From Halioglobus sp. (GTDB taxonomy: Bacteria; Pseudomonadota; Gammaproteobacteria; Pseudomonadales; Halieaceae), in contig JAGRIH010000039.1 of the NCBI GenBank assembly GCA_020443345.1, positions 1 to 64,000 on the forward strand: DNA of 64,000 nucleotides, written 5' to 3'. A program made the translations under genes and the position numbers. How positions within the stretch are numbered: position 1 is the first letter of the stretch; each line of letters starts with the position of its first letter. Below are positions 16,594 to 28,026 of the stretch, one piece after another. The notes beneath the pieces were generated by a model. The model made no database searches. It saw only the letters and a list, made by a program, of their open reading frames with translations, and was not told where the DNA came from.

Positions 16594-17991
16594 ATGGCCG
16601 GCGGCATGAAAGCCTCGCCCGCGGTTGTCACCCGGCGCAACCCGCTCGGCGAGTGGCGCTCGCGCACCACGTTTGTCCTGGCCCTGTCCGCCTCGGCGGT
16701 GGGTCTGGGCAACCTCTGGCGCTTGTCCTATCTGACTGGCGAGTACGGCGGGGCGCCATTTCTGGTCGCCTACGTCCTGTGCCTGTTCCTGGTGGGTGTG
16801 CCGGTGATGGTGGCGGAGGTGGTGGTGGGCAGTCATGGCCGCGCCGGTCCGCTCAGTGCCCTGCGCCACGCCGCCGATCGTTCCCTGCGCTCGCGCGGCT
16901 GGGTGCTGCTGGGTGTGCTCGCCTGCCTTGCCGGACTGCTGCTGCTCACCTGCTACACGGTGGTGGCCGGCTGGGCGCTGGCCTATGCCCGGTTTATGCA
17001 GACGGGCGTGTTTGCCGCCGCCAGCGTGCCCGTGGCGGGGGAGCAGTTCGAACAGTTCCTGGGCGACCCGCTGCAACAGGCCTACTGGCAGACACTGTTC
17101 CTGCTGGCGTGTCTCGCAGTGGTCGTTACCGGGGTGCGGCGGGGACTGGGACTGCTCGCCTGGCTGGCGGTGCCGGTGCTGCTGGCGCTGTTGGGTGTGC
17201 TGGTCCGCTTCAGCCTGGACAATGGCGATCTGGCGGCCGCGCAGGATTTTCTGTTCAGTGTGCAATGGGTGGATTTCACGCCGCAGGTGGTGCTCGTCGC
17301 CCTGGGTCACGCTTTCTTCAGCCTGGGTATCGGGGTCGGTGTCGGCATCAGCTACGGCGGCTATGCCCCGCGGCGCATTCCCATTGGCCGTTCCGTAGTC
17401 GCGGTGGCCGTATTTGACACGGTGTTCGCCCTCCTGGCGGGTGTGGCCGTTTTTCCCGTTGTATTTGCCAACAACCTGCAGCCGGCAATGGGCCCCGGTC
17501 TGATGTTTGTGAGCCTGCCCTATGCGTTTGGCAACCTGCTGCAGGGCGAGTTGTACGGCGCGCTGTTTTTTGCGCTGGTGGTGGTGGCCGCAATGGGTTC
17601 GGCGGTGGCCGTCATGGAGCCGGTGGTGACCTCCCTGATGCAGCAGTTTCGTATCCGGCGCTTTACGGCCGTGGTCCTGGTCGGCGCCGCGCTGTGGTTA
17701 TCGGGCCTGGCGGTGGTGTTTTCCCTCGATCCCGCACAGCGGCCGTCATGGCTGGGAGGCGCCAGTTTGCTGCATCTGCTCGATACGCTTACCAGCGCGG
17801 CGCTGCTGCCGCTGGTGGTCTTATGTACCGCGGTTTTTGTCGGCTGGCGCATGCGCCCGGAACTACAGGTGGTGGTGCTGTCGCGGGAGTCGACACTGTT
17901 TTTGTCGCTGTGGCGCTTTGTGTTGCGGTATATTGTCCCGCCCGCCACGGTGCTGGTCACGCTGCTGGCGCTGTTATCACCGGCCGCTTAG
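16594..17991 (+). CDS. Sodium-dependent transporter of the NSS/SNF family
   Basis: This is a 465-residue inner-membrane protein with about 11-12 hydrophobic segments. The first segment carries the family sodium-site signature SASAVGLGNLWRLSYLTGEYGGAPFLVAY, and LGHAFFSLGIGVGVGISYGGY corresponds to the second unwound helix region. Members import amino acids or related solutes with Na+; the substrate cannot be told. The ATG at 16606 is an alternative start. It lies between smpB and rnfH, where ratA is commonly found in related bacteria. Confidence 0.88.
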   Translation: MAGGMKASPAVVTRRNPLGEWRSRTTFVLALSASAVGLGNLWRLSYLTGEYGGAPFLVAYVLCLFLVGVPVMVAEVVVGSHGRAGPLSALRHAADRSLRSRGWVLLGVLACLAGLLLLTCYTVVAGWALAYARFMQTGVFAAASVPVAGEQFEQFLGDPLQQAYWQTLFLLACLAVVVTGVRRGLGLLAWLAVPVLLALLGVLVRFSLDNGDLAAAQDFLFSVQWVDFTPQVVLVALGHAFFSLGIGVGVGISYGGYAPRRIPIGRSVVAVAVFDTVFALLAGVAVFPVVFANNLQPAMGPGLMFVSLPYAFGNLLQGELYGALFFALVVVAAMGSAVAVMEPVVTSLMQQFRIRRFTAVVLVGAALWLSGLAVVFSLDPAQRPSWLGGASLLHLLDTLTSAALLPLVVLCTAVFVGWRMRPELQVVVLSRESTLFLSLWRFVLRYIVPPATVLVTLLALLSPAA

Positions 17992-18029
17992 CCCGGGCGC
18001 GCAGCAGGACAGTGAGGATCGCTAAACGG

Positions 18030-18347
18030 ATGACGGAACAGGACAGGATCGGGGTCGAGGTCGCCTACGCCCTGCCGCACAAACAGGCCATCGTGGTCCT
18101 GCATGTGGCCCGCGGCACCACGGCCGAAGAGGCCGTGCGCCAGTCGGATATTGCCGCAAAGTTCGATGCCATCGATCTGGAGACTGCCAGGCTCGGCGTG
18201 TTCGGCAAGGCCGTCCCGCCCGGACAGGTACTGCGTGAGGGCGATCGGGTGGAAATTTATCGCCCGCTGATTGCCGACCCCAAGGAGGCGCGCAAGGCGC
18301 GTGCGGCGCGGGCCAGGGAGCGCCGCGCCCGCGCCAAAGTGGATTAA
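18030..18347 (+). CDS. rnfH: RnfH family protein
   Basis: The protein has 105 residues with a ubiquitin-like beta-grasp pattern: GVEVAYALPHKQAIVVLHV, then VFGKAVPPGQVLREGDRVEIYRPLIADPKEARKARA, which is the RnfH (UPF0125) signature. Its role is unknown; it is often next to ratA, smpB and bamE. The ATG at 18030 is preceded by GAGG; the frame is open further upstream but there overlaps the transporter gene. Its TAA interlocks with the TAA of convergent bamE within a shared TTAA. Confidence 0.85.
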   Translation: MTEQDRIGVEVAYALPHKQAIVVLHVARGTTAEEAVRQSDIAAKFDAIDLETARLGVFGKAVPPGQVLREGDRVEIYRPLIADPKEARKARAARARERRARAKVD

Positions 18348-18724
18348 CCCGCCGTTTCGGACGCGGCCGCCGGTTGCGGTGCTGGCGGCTGGTCGCTCCA
18401 GGCCGCTGGCTGATAGTCGCCGCCGACCCCCACCAGCTTGTCGCCGTCAAAGGTTACGCTCAGATGCCACTTGCTCAGTACGTCCAGGCCATTGCGTTTG
18501 ACGTACGTGTAGTCCCAGCGGTCCTGGTTAAAGGTGTCTTCGACCAGCGGCGTGCCGAGGATGAATCGGACCTGGCGACGGCTCATACCCGGCTTCAACT
18601 GATCGGCCATCTCCTGGGTGACGATATTGCCCTGTTCCACATCGATGCGGTACACACCGGGAAAACCGACGAAACCGCAGGCACTCACACAGGCGACGAA
18701 CAGGGCGACCAACAGGCTGCGCAT
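18344..18724 (-). CDS. bamE: Outer-membrane assembly lipoprotein BamE
   Basis: BamE is a lipoprotein of the BAM complex that inserts beta-barrel proteins into the outer membrane. The 126 residues start with a signal peptide and lipobox (VSAC, Cys16), followed by the family core YRIDVEQGNIVTQEMADQLKPGMSRRQVRFILGTPLVEDTFNQDRWDY. The tail is Pro- and Ala-rich. It is divergent from fur with a 73-base gap; a minus-strand TATGAT at 18764-18759 could be its -10 box. Confidence 0.93.
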   Translation of the reverse strand: MRSLLVALFVACVSACGFVGFPGVYRIDVEQGNIVTQEMADQLKPGMSRRQVRFILGTPLVEDTFNQDRWDYTYVKRNGLDVLSKWHLSVTFDGDKLVGVGGDYQPAAWSDQPPAPQPAAASETAG

Positions 18725-18797
18725 GGGGCATAACTTCCACTTCCGCTACTGGGGTGGCATCATACTCCCACTGGACTGCACAGAGAACCCCCGGACC

Positions 18798-19217
18798 ATG
18801 GCTGAAGAAAACCAGGAACTGCGCAAAGCCGGGTTGAAGGTCACCCTGCCGCGCGTAAAAATCCTGCAAATCCTGGAATCCTCCGAGGCCGGCCCCCAGC
18901 ATATGAGTGCCGAGGATGTGTATCGCGCGCTGCTCGCGGCGGGCGAGGATGTGGGGCTGGCAACGGTCTACCGTGTCCTCACGCAGTTTGAAGGCGCCGG
19001 GCTGGTGACGCGGCACAACTTTGAAGCCGGCCATTCGGTCTTCGAGCTGGCCAAGGGCGAGCACCACGATCACATGGTCTGCATGTCCTCCGGTGAGGTG
19101 GTGGAGTTTGCCGATCAGGTCATCGAGGAGCGTCAGCGCCAGATTGCCGCGGAGCACGGCTTCGAGCTGGTGGATCACTCGCTGGTGCTGTACGTGCGCA
19201 AAAAGGAAGACAGTTAG
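18798..19217 (+). CDS. fur: Ferric uptake regulator Fur
   Basis: Fur represses iron-uptake genes when bound to Fe2+. The 139 residues have the winged-helix DNA-binding half (LKVTLPRVKILQIL, DVYRALLAAGEDVGLATVYRVL) and the metal-binding HHDHMVC at 89-95. The second Cys of the usual CxxC is replaced (CMSSGEV), as I recall also being the case in Pseudomonas Fur. I chose the ATG at 18798 because the protein starts there as Fur does; the frame is open further upstream, overlapping bamE on the other strand. I do not see a clear Fur box in the short upstream gap. Its stop overlaps that of convergent recN. Confidence 0.95.
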   Translation: MAEENQELRKAGLKVTLPRVKILQILESSEAGPQHMSAEDVYRALLAAGEDVGLATVYRVLTQFEGAGLVTRHNFEAGHSVFELAKGEHHDHMVCMSSGEVVEFADQVIEERQRQIAAEHGFELVDHSLVLYVRKKEDS

Positions 19218-20881
19218 TCTGCCGTGGCCTGTGTCTCCAGCATCTCGCGGGCGTGCGCCAGGGTTTGCTCGGTGATCTTCACACCGCCGAGCATGCGGGC
19301 GACTTCCTGCACTTTGTCTTCTTTTTCCAGCCGGCGCAGGCTGGTCTGCACCGACGTCTTGCCGCTGCTCTTGCTGACCTGCAGATGCTGATGACCCTGC
19401 GCCGCCACCTGCGGCAGATGGGTGACACACAGGACCTGGGAGCGCGCCGCGAGGTCGCGTAACAGCCTGCCCACCACTTCCGCCACCGCGCCGCCGACGC
19501 CCACATCCACCTCGTCGAATACCATGCTCGGCACCGCAGCGGTGCTGGCGGTCACCACCTGGATGGCCAGACTGATGCGCGACAGTTCACCGCCGGAGGC
19601 GATCCTGCCCAGCGGTTGTGGCGGCGCCCCGGGGTTGGTGCTGATCAGGAACTCCACCTCCTCGCTGCCCTGGGGGTGGGGATCGCCGGACTGGCGCGCG
19701 TGCAGGGCAATCTGGAACTGACACTGGCCCATGGCGAGCGAATCCAGCACGCCCGCTACCTGTTGCACCAGGCTGTCGGCGGCGCGGCGGCGCTGCTTAC
19801 CCAGGCGCGCCGCTGCGCGTGCGTACTGTTCCGACAGCTCATCCAGCGCCTGCTGCAATTGCTCCAGGCGCTGCCCGCCGCCGGCCAGAGCCTGCAATTC
19901 ATCGTGCAAATGCCGGTGCAGCTCGGCCAGTTCCCCGGGTCTCACCCGGTGCTTGCGCGCCAGATCGTAGATGGCCTCCAGACGCTGCCGGACCTCTTCC
20001 AGACGCGGGGCATCGATTTCCACGGAGTCGATATAGTGCTGGATCTCCCCCAGGGCTTCGCGCAACTGGATGGCGGCGGAGTCCAGCAGCTCGCGTGCGG
20101 CGGCTGCCGCGGGGGCTGCGTGGAGGTCGCCGCTGAGCAGTTTCAGGGCGCGCCGCGTACCGCTCTCGTGGGTATCGCACAGCTCGCTCGCCGCGTGCGC
20201 CGCCTGCAGGATTTCCTCGGCATTGCCCAGCAGGGTCTGTTCGAGCTCCAGCGCGGCGAGTTCACCGGGGCTCAACTTCAGTTTGTCCAGTTCCTCGACC
20301 TGGTAGGCGAGCAGTTGCGCGCGCGCCGTCTGTTCGTCTCGGGCGCCGCTGAGCAGGTCCAGTTCGCGGCGCGTGCGCAGCCAGTCGGAGGCGGTCTGTT
20401 CCACCGCCCGCGCCAGCGGCAGATGGTCGGCGCAGGCATCCAGCAGCTCGCGTTGCACCGCCTTGCGCAGCAGCGACTGATGGGCGTGCTGGCTGTGGAT
20501 GTCGATGAGCATCGCACCCAGCGCGGCACAGTCCTGCCCGGTGGCGGGGCTGCCATTGATATAGGCGCGGTTGCGCCCCTCGGCGGTGATCACCCGGCGC
20601 AGCAGGCACTCGTCGCCCCCACTGAGCAGGTCCCGCTCGCGCAGCCAGGCCTGTGCCGGGGGCACGCCGCTCACGTCGAAGCCCGCCACGATCTCGGCGC
20701 GCTCGCAGCCCGGACGTATCGCTTTCGGGTCGGCGCGATCGCCCAGGCACAGACCCAGCGCGTCCAGCATGATGGACTTGCCGGCGCCGGTCTCACCGGT
20801 GATGACGGTCATGCCCGCACCGAAGTCCACGTCCAGTTCACGGACGACGGTGAAGTTGCGGATGCTGATGTGGGTGAGCAT
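19214..20881 (-). CDS. recN: DNA repair ATPase RecN
   Basis: RecN is an SMC-like ATPase acting in double-strand-break repair. The 555 residues have Walker A GETGAGKS at 29-36, a long helical middle that would form the coiled-coil arms, the signature ASGGELSRISLAIQ and Walker B SMVFDEVDVGVGG. I chose the ATG at 20881 (MLTHISIRNF); the longer frame upstream has no family similarity. I could not find a canonical LexA box in the 158 bases shared with hrcA, although recN is an SOS gene in many relatives. Confidence 0.94.
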   Translation of the reverse strand: MLTHISIRNFTVVRELDVDFGAGMTVITGETGAGKSIMLDALGLCLGDRADPKAIRPGCERAEIVAGFDVSGVPPAQAWLRERDLLSGGDECLLRRVITAEGRNRAYINGSPATGQDCAALGAMLIDIHSQHAHQSLLRKAVQRELLDACADHLPLARAVEQTASDWLRTRRELDLLSGARDEQTARAQLLAYQVEELDKLKLSPGELAALELEQTLLGNAEEILQAAHAASELCDTHESGTRRALKLLSGDLHAAPAAAAARELLDSAAIQLREALGEIQHYIDSVEIDAPRLEEVRQRLEAIYDLARKHRVRPGELAELHRHLHDELQALAGGGQRLEQLQQALDELSEQYARAAARLGKQRRRAADSLVQQVAGVLDSLAMGQCQFQIALHARQSGDPHPQGSEEVEFLISTNPGAPPQPLGRIASGGELSRISLAIQVVTASTAAVPSMVFDEVDVGVGGAVAEVVGRLLRDLAARSQVLCVTHLPQVAAQGHQHLQVSKSSGKTSVQTSLRRLEKEDKVQEVARMLGGVKITEQTLAHAREMLETQATAD

Positions 20882-21039
20882 GGAGCGGTGTCCTGTGGTT
20901 TCCCCATTTATACCCCAGATGCCAGGCGGCATAAATACCCCGGCGCGGGGCGGGTGTGCCGCGGGGGTGTTTTGCATAGGGCCGCCGGTGTGATACAACT
21001 CGCCAGACAGGCTCCTGAGTCGGCAGCAGATTGACGCGT

Positions 21040-22074
21040 ATGACAGCACAGGGAATTTCCGAGCGCGCCAGGGTCGTGTTGAAGGCCCTGGTCGAGCGCC
21101 ATATCCGCGACGGGCAGCCGGTGGGTTCCACCACCCTGTTGCGCGAGGCCGGCCTGCCGGTCAGTGCCGCCACTATTCGCAATGTCATGTCCGACCTCGA
21201 GGAGCGGGGTCTTCTGCACTCATTGCATACCTCCTCGGGACGGGTGCCCACCGCCATGGGCTATCGCCTGTTCGTGGATTCCATGCTGCAGATCAAGCCG
21301 CTGAGCGACGCCGCGATCGCCGCGTTGCGTGTCGAGTTGCATCCGGACAAATCCTCGTCCGAACTGGTGCAGGCGGCGTCCTCACTGTTGTCCAGCATCA
21401 CCGAGCAGGCCGGCCTGGTCACGGTGCCGCGGCAGGAGGCGAACCAGTTGCGCCAGGTCGAGTTTCTGCCGCTGTCCGGTGATCGGGTGCTGGTCATCCT
21501 GGTGGTCAACGAGCGGGAGGTGCAGAACAGGATCATCCACACCCAGCGCCCGTTTAGCGAAGCCCAGTTGCGCGAGGCGGCGGCCATGGTCAACCAGCGT
21601 TTCGCCGGTCAACCCCTGCAGCAGGTGCAGGAGCGGCTGCTGGCTGAAATGTGCGAGGCGCGCAGCCAGATAGACGATTACCTGCAGGCCTCCCTGGACC
21701 TGGCCAGCAAAGCCCTGGACCAGGACGCGGGGGAGGATGAGTGCCTGGTGGCCGGTGAGGCGCGCCTGCTGGGTAAGGCCACTGCCGAAGAAATGCTGAA
21801 GCTGCGCGAACTGTTCGACGCCTTCGAACAGAAGAAGGACCTGCTACACCTGCTGGAGCGCTGTACCCGCGCCCAGGGTGTGCAGGTGTTTATCGGCGAT
21901 GAGGCCGGCTACGAGGTGTTCGGCAACTACAGCGTTATCACCGCACCCTACGACGACGGCGTCAGGCCGCTGGGTGTACTGGGTGTGATCGGACCCACCC
22001 GCATGGCCTATGAGCGCGTCATTCCCATGGTGGATGTCACCGCCAGGATGTTGAGCGCCGCCCTGACCGGCTGA
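21040..22074 (+). CDS. hrcA: Heat-inducible transcription repressor HrcA
   Basis: HrcA binds CIRCE operators and represses chaperone genes. The 344 residues have the N-terminal winged helix (QPVGSTTLLREAGLPVSAATIRNVMSDLEERGLL) and the C-terminal domain ending GVLGVIGPTRMAYERVIPMVDVTARMLS, both family hallmarks. A TTG at 21031 is a possible alternative start. It heads the heat-shock cluster, yet I see no CIRCE sequence in front of hrcA, grpE, dnaK or dnaJ. Confidence 0.95.
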   Translation: MTAQGISERARVVLKALVERHIRDGQPVGSTTLLREAGLPVSAATIRNVMSDLEERGLLHSLHTSSGRVPTAMGYRLFVDSMLQIKPLSDAAIAALRVELHPDKSSSELVQAASSLLSSITEQAGLVTVPRQEANQLRQVEFLPLSGDRVLVILVVNEREVQNRIIHTQRPFSEAQLREAAAMVNQRFAGQPLQQVQERLLAEMCEARSQIDDYLQASLDLASKALDQDAGEDECLVAGEARLLGKATAEEMLKLRELFDAFEQKKDLLHLLERCTRAQGVQVFIGDEAGYEVFGNYSVITAPYDDGVRPLGVLGVIGPTRMAYERVIPMVDVTARMLSAALTG

Positions 22075-22138
22075 CGTGTTGTCGCGGCCGCCCGCGCCGG
22101 GTCAATGGCTGCCGGCGCATAAATCCCTGTAAAGAGTC

Positions 22139-22167
22139 CTTGAAATAGCCCGCCACGACCCCCATAT
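22139..22167 (+). promoter_or_regulatory. Sigma-32-type heat-shock promoter of grpE
   Basis: A CTTGAAA -35 box (22139-22145) and a CCCCATAT -10 box (22160-22167) are separated by 14 bases, an excellent match to the sigma-32 consensus. They sit about 70 bases upstream of the grpE start. Confidence 0.85.
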
Positions 22168-22236
22168 CCGCCTCTGATCGCGCGCGGCGAAAGCGCGAGA
22201 GACTGATTATTGGCAGCCATTGAATGGAGCAGTAGC

Positions 22237-22854
22237 GTGGCCGAACAAGACCAGAAATCGCCCGCGGCGGAGTACGCGGCCGAGCAGGCAAACCACCGGG
22301 CGGAGGAAGCCGCCGCGAGTGCAAATAGCAATGCGAACGTGCAGGAACAGGGTGCTAACGGCGCAAGCGAGGCGGAGTCGGAGTTGTCGCTGGAGGACAT
22401 GGTAGCGCAGTTGCAGGACGACGTGACGGCTGCCAGGGACGCCGCGCTGCGTGCCCAGGCCGATGCCCAGAATGTCAAGCGCCGGGCGGAGCAGGATATA
22501 GAGCGGGCGCGCAAGTACGCACTGGAGGGTTTTACCAGGGAGCTGTTGCCGGTAGTGGATAACCTCGAGCGGGCGCTGGAAGCGGCTGCGGGGGATGACC
22601 CGGTGATCAAATCCATCGCCGAGGGCGTGGATCTGACGCTCAAGAGCTTCCTGGACGCCATGAAGAAATTCCACATCGACGTCGTGGACCCCCAGGGGGA
22701 ACCCTTCGACCCCAACCTGCACCAGGCCATGAGTACGGTGGAGAACAGCGAGGTGGAGCCCAACACGGTGATTGCAGTGATGCAGAAAGGCTACACCCTC
22801 AACGGGAGGCTGGTGCGTCCGGCCATGGTGATGGTCAGCAAGGCCGCTGGCTAA
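22237..22854 (+). CDS. grpE: Nucleotide exchange factor GrpE
   Basis: GrpE releases ADP from DnaK. The 205 residues have an acidic, low-complexity N-terminus, a long helix (LEDMVAQLQDDVTAARDAALRAQADAQNVKRR) and the C-terminal beta domain with HQAMSTVENSEVEPNTVIAVMQKGYTLNGRLVRPAMVMVSK. I chose the GTG at 22237, which follows a GGAG site at proper distance; a longer in-frame start at 22210 lacks one. Confidence 0.94.
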   Translation: MAEQDQKSPAAEYAAEQANHRAEEAAASANSNANVQEQGANGASEAESELSLEDMVAQLQDDVTAARDAALRAQADAQNVKRRAEQDIERARKYALEGFTRELLPVVDNLERALEAAAGDDPVIKSIAEGVDLTLKSFLDAMKKFHIDVVDPQGEPFDPNLHQAMSTVENSEVEPNTVIAVMQKGYTLNGRLVRPAMVMVSKAAG

Positions 22855-22870
22855 ATCCGCCCGGGCGGCC

Positions 22871-22899
22871 CTTGAATTTAAGCCTTCGGCGCCAATATA
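22871..22899 (+). promoter_or_regulatory. Sigma-32-type heat-shock promoter of dnaK
   Basis: CTTGAAT (22871-22877) and CCAATATA (22892-22899), separated by 14 bases, resemble the sigma-32 consensus in the short gap between grpE and dnaK. The match is weaker than the one before grpE. Confidence 0.6.
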
Positions 22900-22957
22900 G
22901 GGAACAGTGTAAACGACAGCGGCGGGTCCGGCCCGCCAAACCAACTGGAGACAAGCA

Positions 22958-24892
22958 ATGGGCAAGATTATAGGGATAGACCTGGGTACCACCAACTCCT
23001 GTGTGTCGGTGTTGGAAGGCGGCAAGCCCCGGGTTATCGAGAATTCCGAGGGCGACCGCACCACCCCGTCCATCGTCGGCTATACCGAGGAGGGCGAGAT
23101 CCTGGTGGGCCAGAGCGCCAAGCGCCAGGCGGTAACCAACCCGCACAATACCCTGTACGCGGTGAAGCGCCTGATCGGCCGCAAGTTCAAGGACGACGTG
23201 GTGCAAAAGGATATCAAGATGGTCCCCTACAAGATCATCGAGGCCGACAACGGCGATGCCTGGGTGCAGGTGCGCGACGACAAGATGGCGCCCCCGCAGG
23301 TATCGGCTGAAGTGCTGCGCAAAATGAAGAGGACAGCGGAGGAGTTCCTGGGTGAGACGGTCACCGAGGCCGTCATCACCGTGCCCGCCTACTTCAACGA
23401 TTCCCAGCGACAGGCGACCAAGGATGCCGGCAAGATCGCCGGTCTGAATGTCAAGCGCATCATCAACGAGCCGACCGCCGCGGCACTGGCCTATGGCATG
23501 GACAAAGCCAAGGGCGACCACACGATCGCGGTTTACGACCTCGGCGGCGGCACCTTTGATATCTCCATCATCGAGATTGCCGAGGTGGACGGCGAGCACC
23601 AGTTCGAGGTGCTCTCCACCAACGGCGACACCTTCCTGGGTGGCGAGGATTTCGACCTGCGCCTGATCGATTACCTGGCGGCGCAGTTCAAGAAGGAGAG
23701 CGGCATCGACCTGCACAATGACCCGCTGGCGTTGCAGCGACTCAAGGAGGCCGCTGAGAAAGCCAAGATCGAGCTGTCCAGTTCACAGCAGACCGAGGTC
23801 AATCTGCCCTATATCACCGCCGATGCGTCCGGGCCCAAGCACCTGGTGGTGAAACTGTCGCGCTCCAAGCTGGAGTCGCTGGTGGAGGACCTGGTAAAGC
23901 GTTCCATGGAACCGGTGAAACTGGCGCTGCAGGATGCCGGCCTGCAGCCCAGCGAGATCGACGACGTGATCCTGGTGGGCGGTCAGACCCGCATGCCGCT
24001 GGTGCAGAAACAGGTGGCGGACTACTTCGGCAAGGAGCCGCGCAAGGATGTCAACCCGGATGAAGCGGTGGCCGTGGGCGCCGCGATCCAGGGTGCGGTG
24101 CTGGCCGGCGATGTGAAGGACGTGTTGCTGCTGGATGTCACCCCGCTGACCCTGGGCATCGAGACCATGGGCGGTGTGGCGACGCCACTGATCGAAAAGA
24201 ACACCACGATTCCGACCAAGAAATCGCAGATTTTTTCCACCGCGGATGATAACCAGACGGCGGTTACCATCCACGTGGTGCAGGGCGAGCGCAAGCAGGC
24301 GGCGCAGAACAAGTCTCTGGGCCGTTTCGATCTGGCGGATATCCCGCCGGCGCCGCGCGGCATGCCCCAGATCGAGGTGACCTTCGATCTGGACGCCAAC
24401 GGCATCCTGCACGTGAGTGCCAAGGACAAGGCGACCGGCAAGGAGCAGTCCATCCGCATCACCGCGTCCGGTGGCCTGAGCGATGAAGAGATTGAAAAAA
24501 TGGTGGCCGATGCCGAGGCGAACGCCGAAGCCGATGCCCGGTTCGCGGAGACGGTGACCGCGCGCAACACCGCCGACGGGCTGGTGCACTCGGCCCGCAA
24601 GACCATCGAAGAGGCCGGTGAACACTGTACCGCCGATGAGAAAGCGGCCATCGAGTCGGCCATTGCCGAGGTGGAAGAGGCCCTCAAGGGCGACGACAAG
24701 GACGCGATCGAGGCGGCCTCGACCAAGCTGACCGAGGCGACCGGCCCGGTGGCGCAGAAGATGTACACGGCGCAGGCCGCCGCAGCACAGGGGGCCGCAG
24801 CCGATACCGGAGCCGACGGGGCCAAGGCGGAAAAGGCCGCCGACGACGTCGTCGATGCGGAGTTCGAGGAAGTGAAGGACGACAAGAAGTAA
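22958..24892 (+). CDS. dnaK: Chaperone DnaK (Hsp70)
   Basis: This 644-residue Hsp70 begins [18 protein letters not shown] and contains the nucleotide-binding motifs [26 protein letters not shown] and [13 protein letters not shown]. The substrate-binding domain follows from about residue 395, then a helical lid and an acidic tail ending [14 protein letters not shown]. It binds unfolded chains in an ATP cycle driven by DnaJ and GrpE, encoded on either side. A hairpin region separates it from dnaJ. Confidence 0.98.
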   Translation: MGKIIGIDLGTTNSCVSVLEGGKPRVIENSEGDRTTPSIVGYTEEGEILVGQSAKRQAVTNPHNTLYAVKRLIGRKFKDDVVQKDIKMVPYKIIEADNGDAWVQVRDDKMAPPQVSAEVLRKMKRTAEEFLGETVTEAVITVPAYFNDSQRQATKDAGKIAGLNVKRIINEPTAAALAYGMDKAKGDHTIAVYDLGGGTFDISIIEIAEVDGEHQFEVLSTNGDTFLGGEDFDLRLIDYLAAQFKKESGIDLHNDPLALQRLKEAAEKAKIELSSSQQTEVNLPYITADASGPKHLVVKLSRSKLESLVEDLVKRSMEPVKLALQDAGLQPSEIDDVILVGGQTRMPLVQKQVADYFGKEPRKDVNPDEAVAVGAAIQGAVLAGDVKDVLLLDVTPLTLGIETMGGVATPLIEKNTTIPTKKSQIFSTADDNQTAVTIHVVQGERKQAAQNKSLGRFDLADIPPAPRGMPQIEVTFDLDANGILHVSAKDKATGKEQSIRITASGGLSDEEIEKMVADAEANAEADARFAETVTARNTADGLVHSARKTIEEAGEHCTADEKAAIESAIAEVEEALKGDDKDAIEAASTKLTEATGPVAQKMYTAQAAAAQGAAADTGADGAKAEKAADDVVDAEFEEVKDDKK

Positions 24893-24911
24893 TAGCTACG
24901 CTTGTCTGTGC

Positions 24912-24980
24912 GGGCCGGCTATACTCCGGCCCCGATAATAACTATGACGACGCGGGACCTGGGTGCCCGCGTAGTCGTTT
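24912..24980 (+). terminator. Two hairpins between dnaK and dnaJ
   Basis: A perfect 7-base stem GGGCCGG/CCGGCCC (24912-24932, loop CTATACT) is followed by a longer stem at 24946-24956 with 24966-24976 (ten pairs, one mismatch), then GTTT. Together they could reduce read-through, so that less dnaJ than dnaK is made. The T tract is short, so termination should be partial. Confidence 0.5.
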
Positions 24981-25011
24981 CAGAATGAGCGGATAAAACG
25001 CCGAGCTGTGT

Positions 25012-27828
<2,817 letters not shown>

Positions 27829-28026
27829 GATTTACCCGGCCGTGCGCGGAGTGCCGGTCGGTGCCCGACGACACGGGTATTGGCCGCTGTACCAGGGGCC
27901 CGGTGACATGCCGCACGATCTCTGCGGACCGCGGCTGTCCGCGGGAAAAATTCAGCACCCTGCGCTATAACTGATAATCGATTGCCATGTGGGTCCGACA
28001 GCCGTGAACACGACAGGAGAACAATT

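Noticed and set aside
19616-21034. A 472-codon plus-strand open frame opposite recN
   Set aside because: RecN is complete on the minus strand; the plus frame runs across its start into the hrcA promoter region.
20882-21039. LexA (SOS) box between recN and hrcA
   Set aside because: No CTGT-N8-ACAG match could be found by eye, although recN is often SOS-controlled.
23783-24885. Long minus-strand open frames opposite dnaK
   Set aside because: dnaK is unmistakable on the plus strand, and the antisense frames are by-products of its codon bias.
27829-28026. Small RNA or terminator in the gap after cnoX
   Set aside because: A GCGGAC/GTCCGC hairpin is present but is not followed by a T run, and no promoter is convincing.
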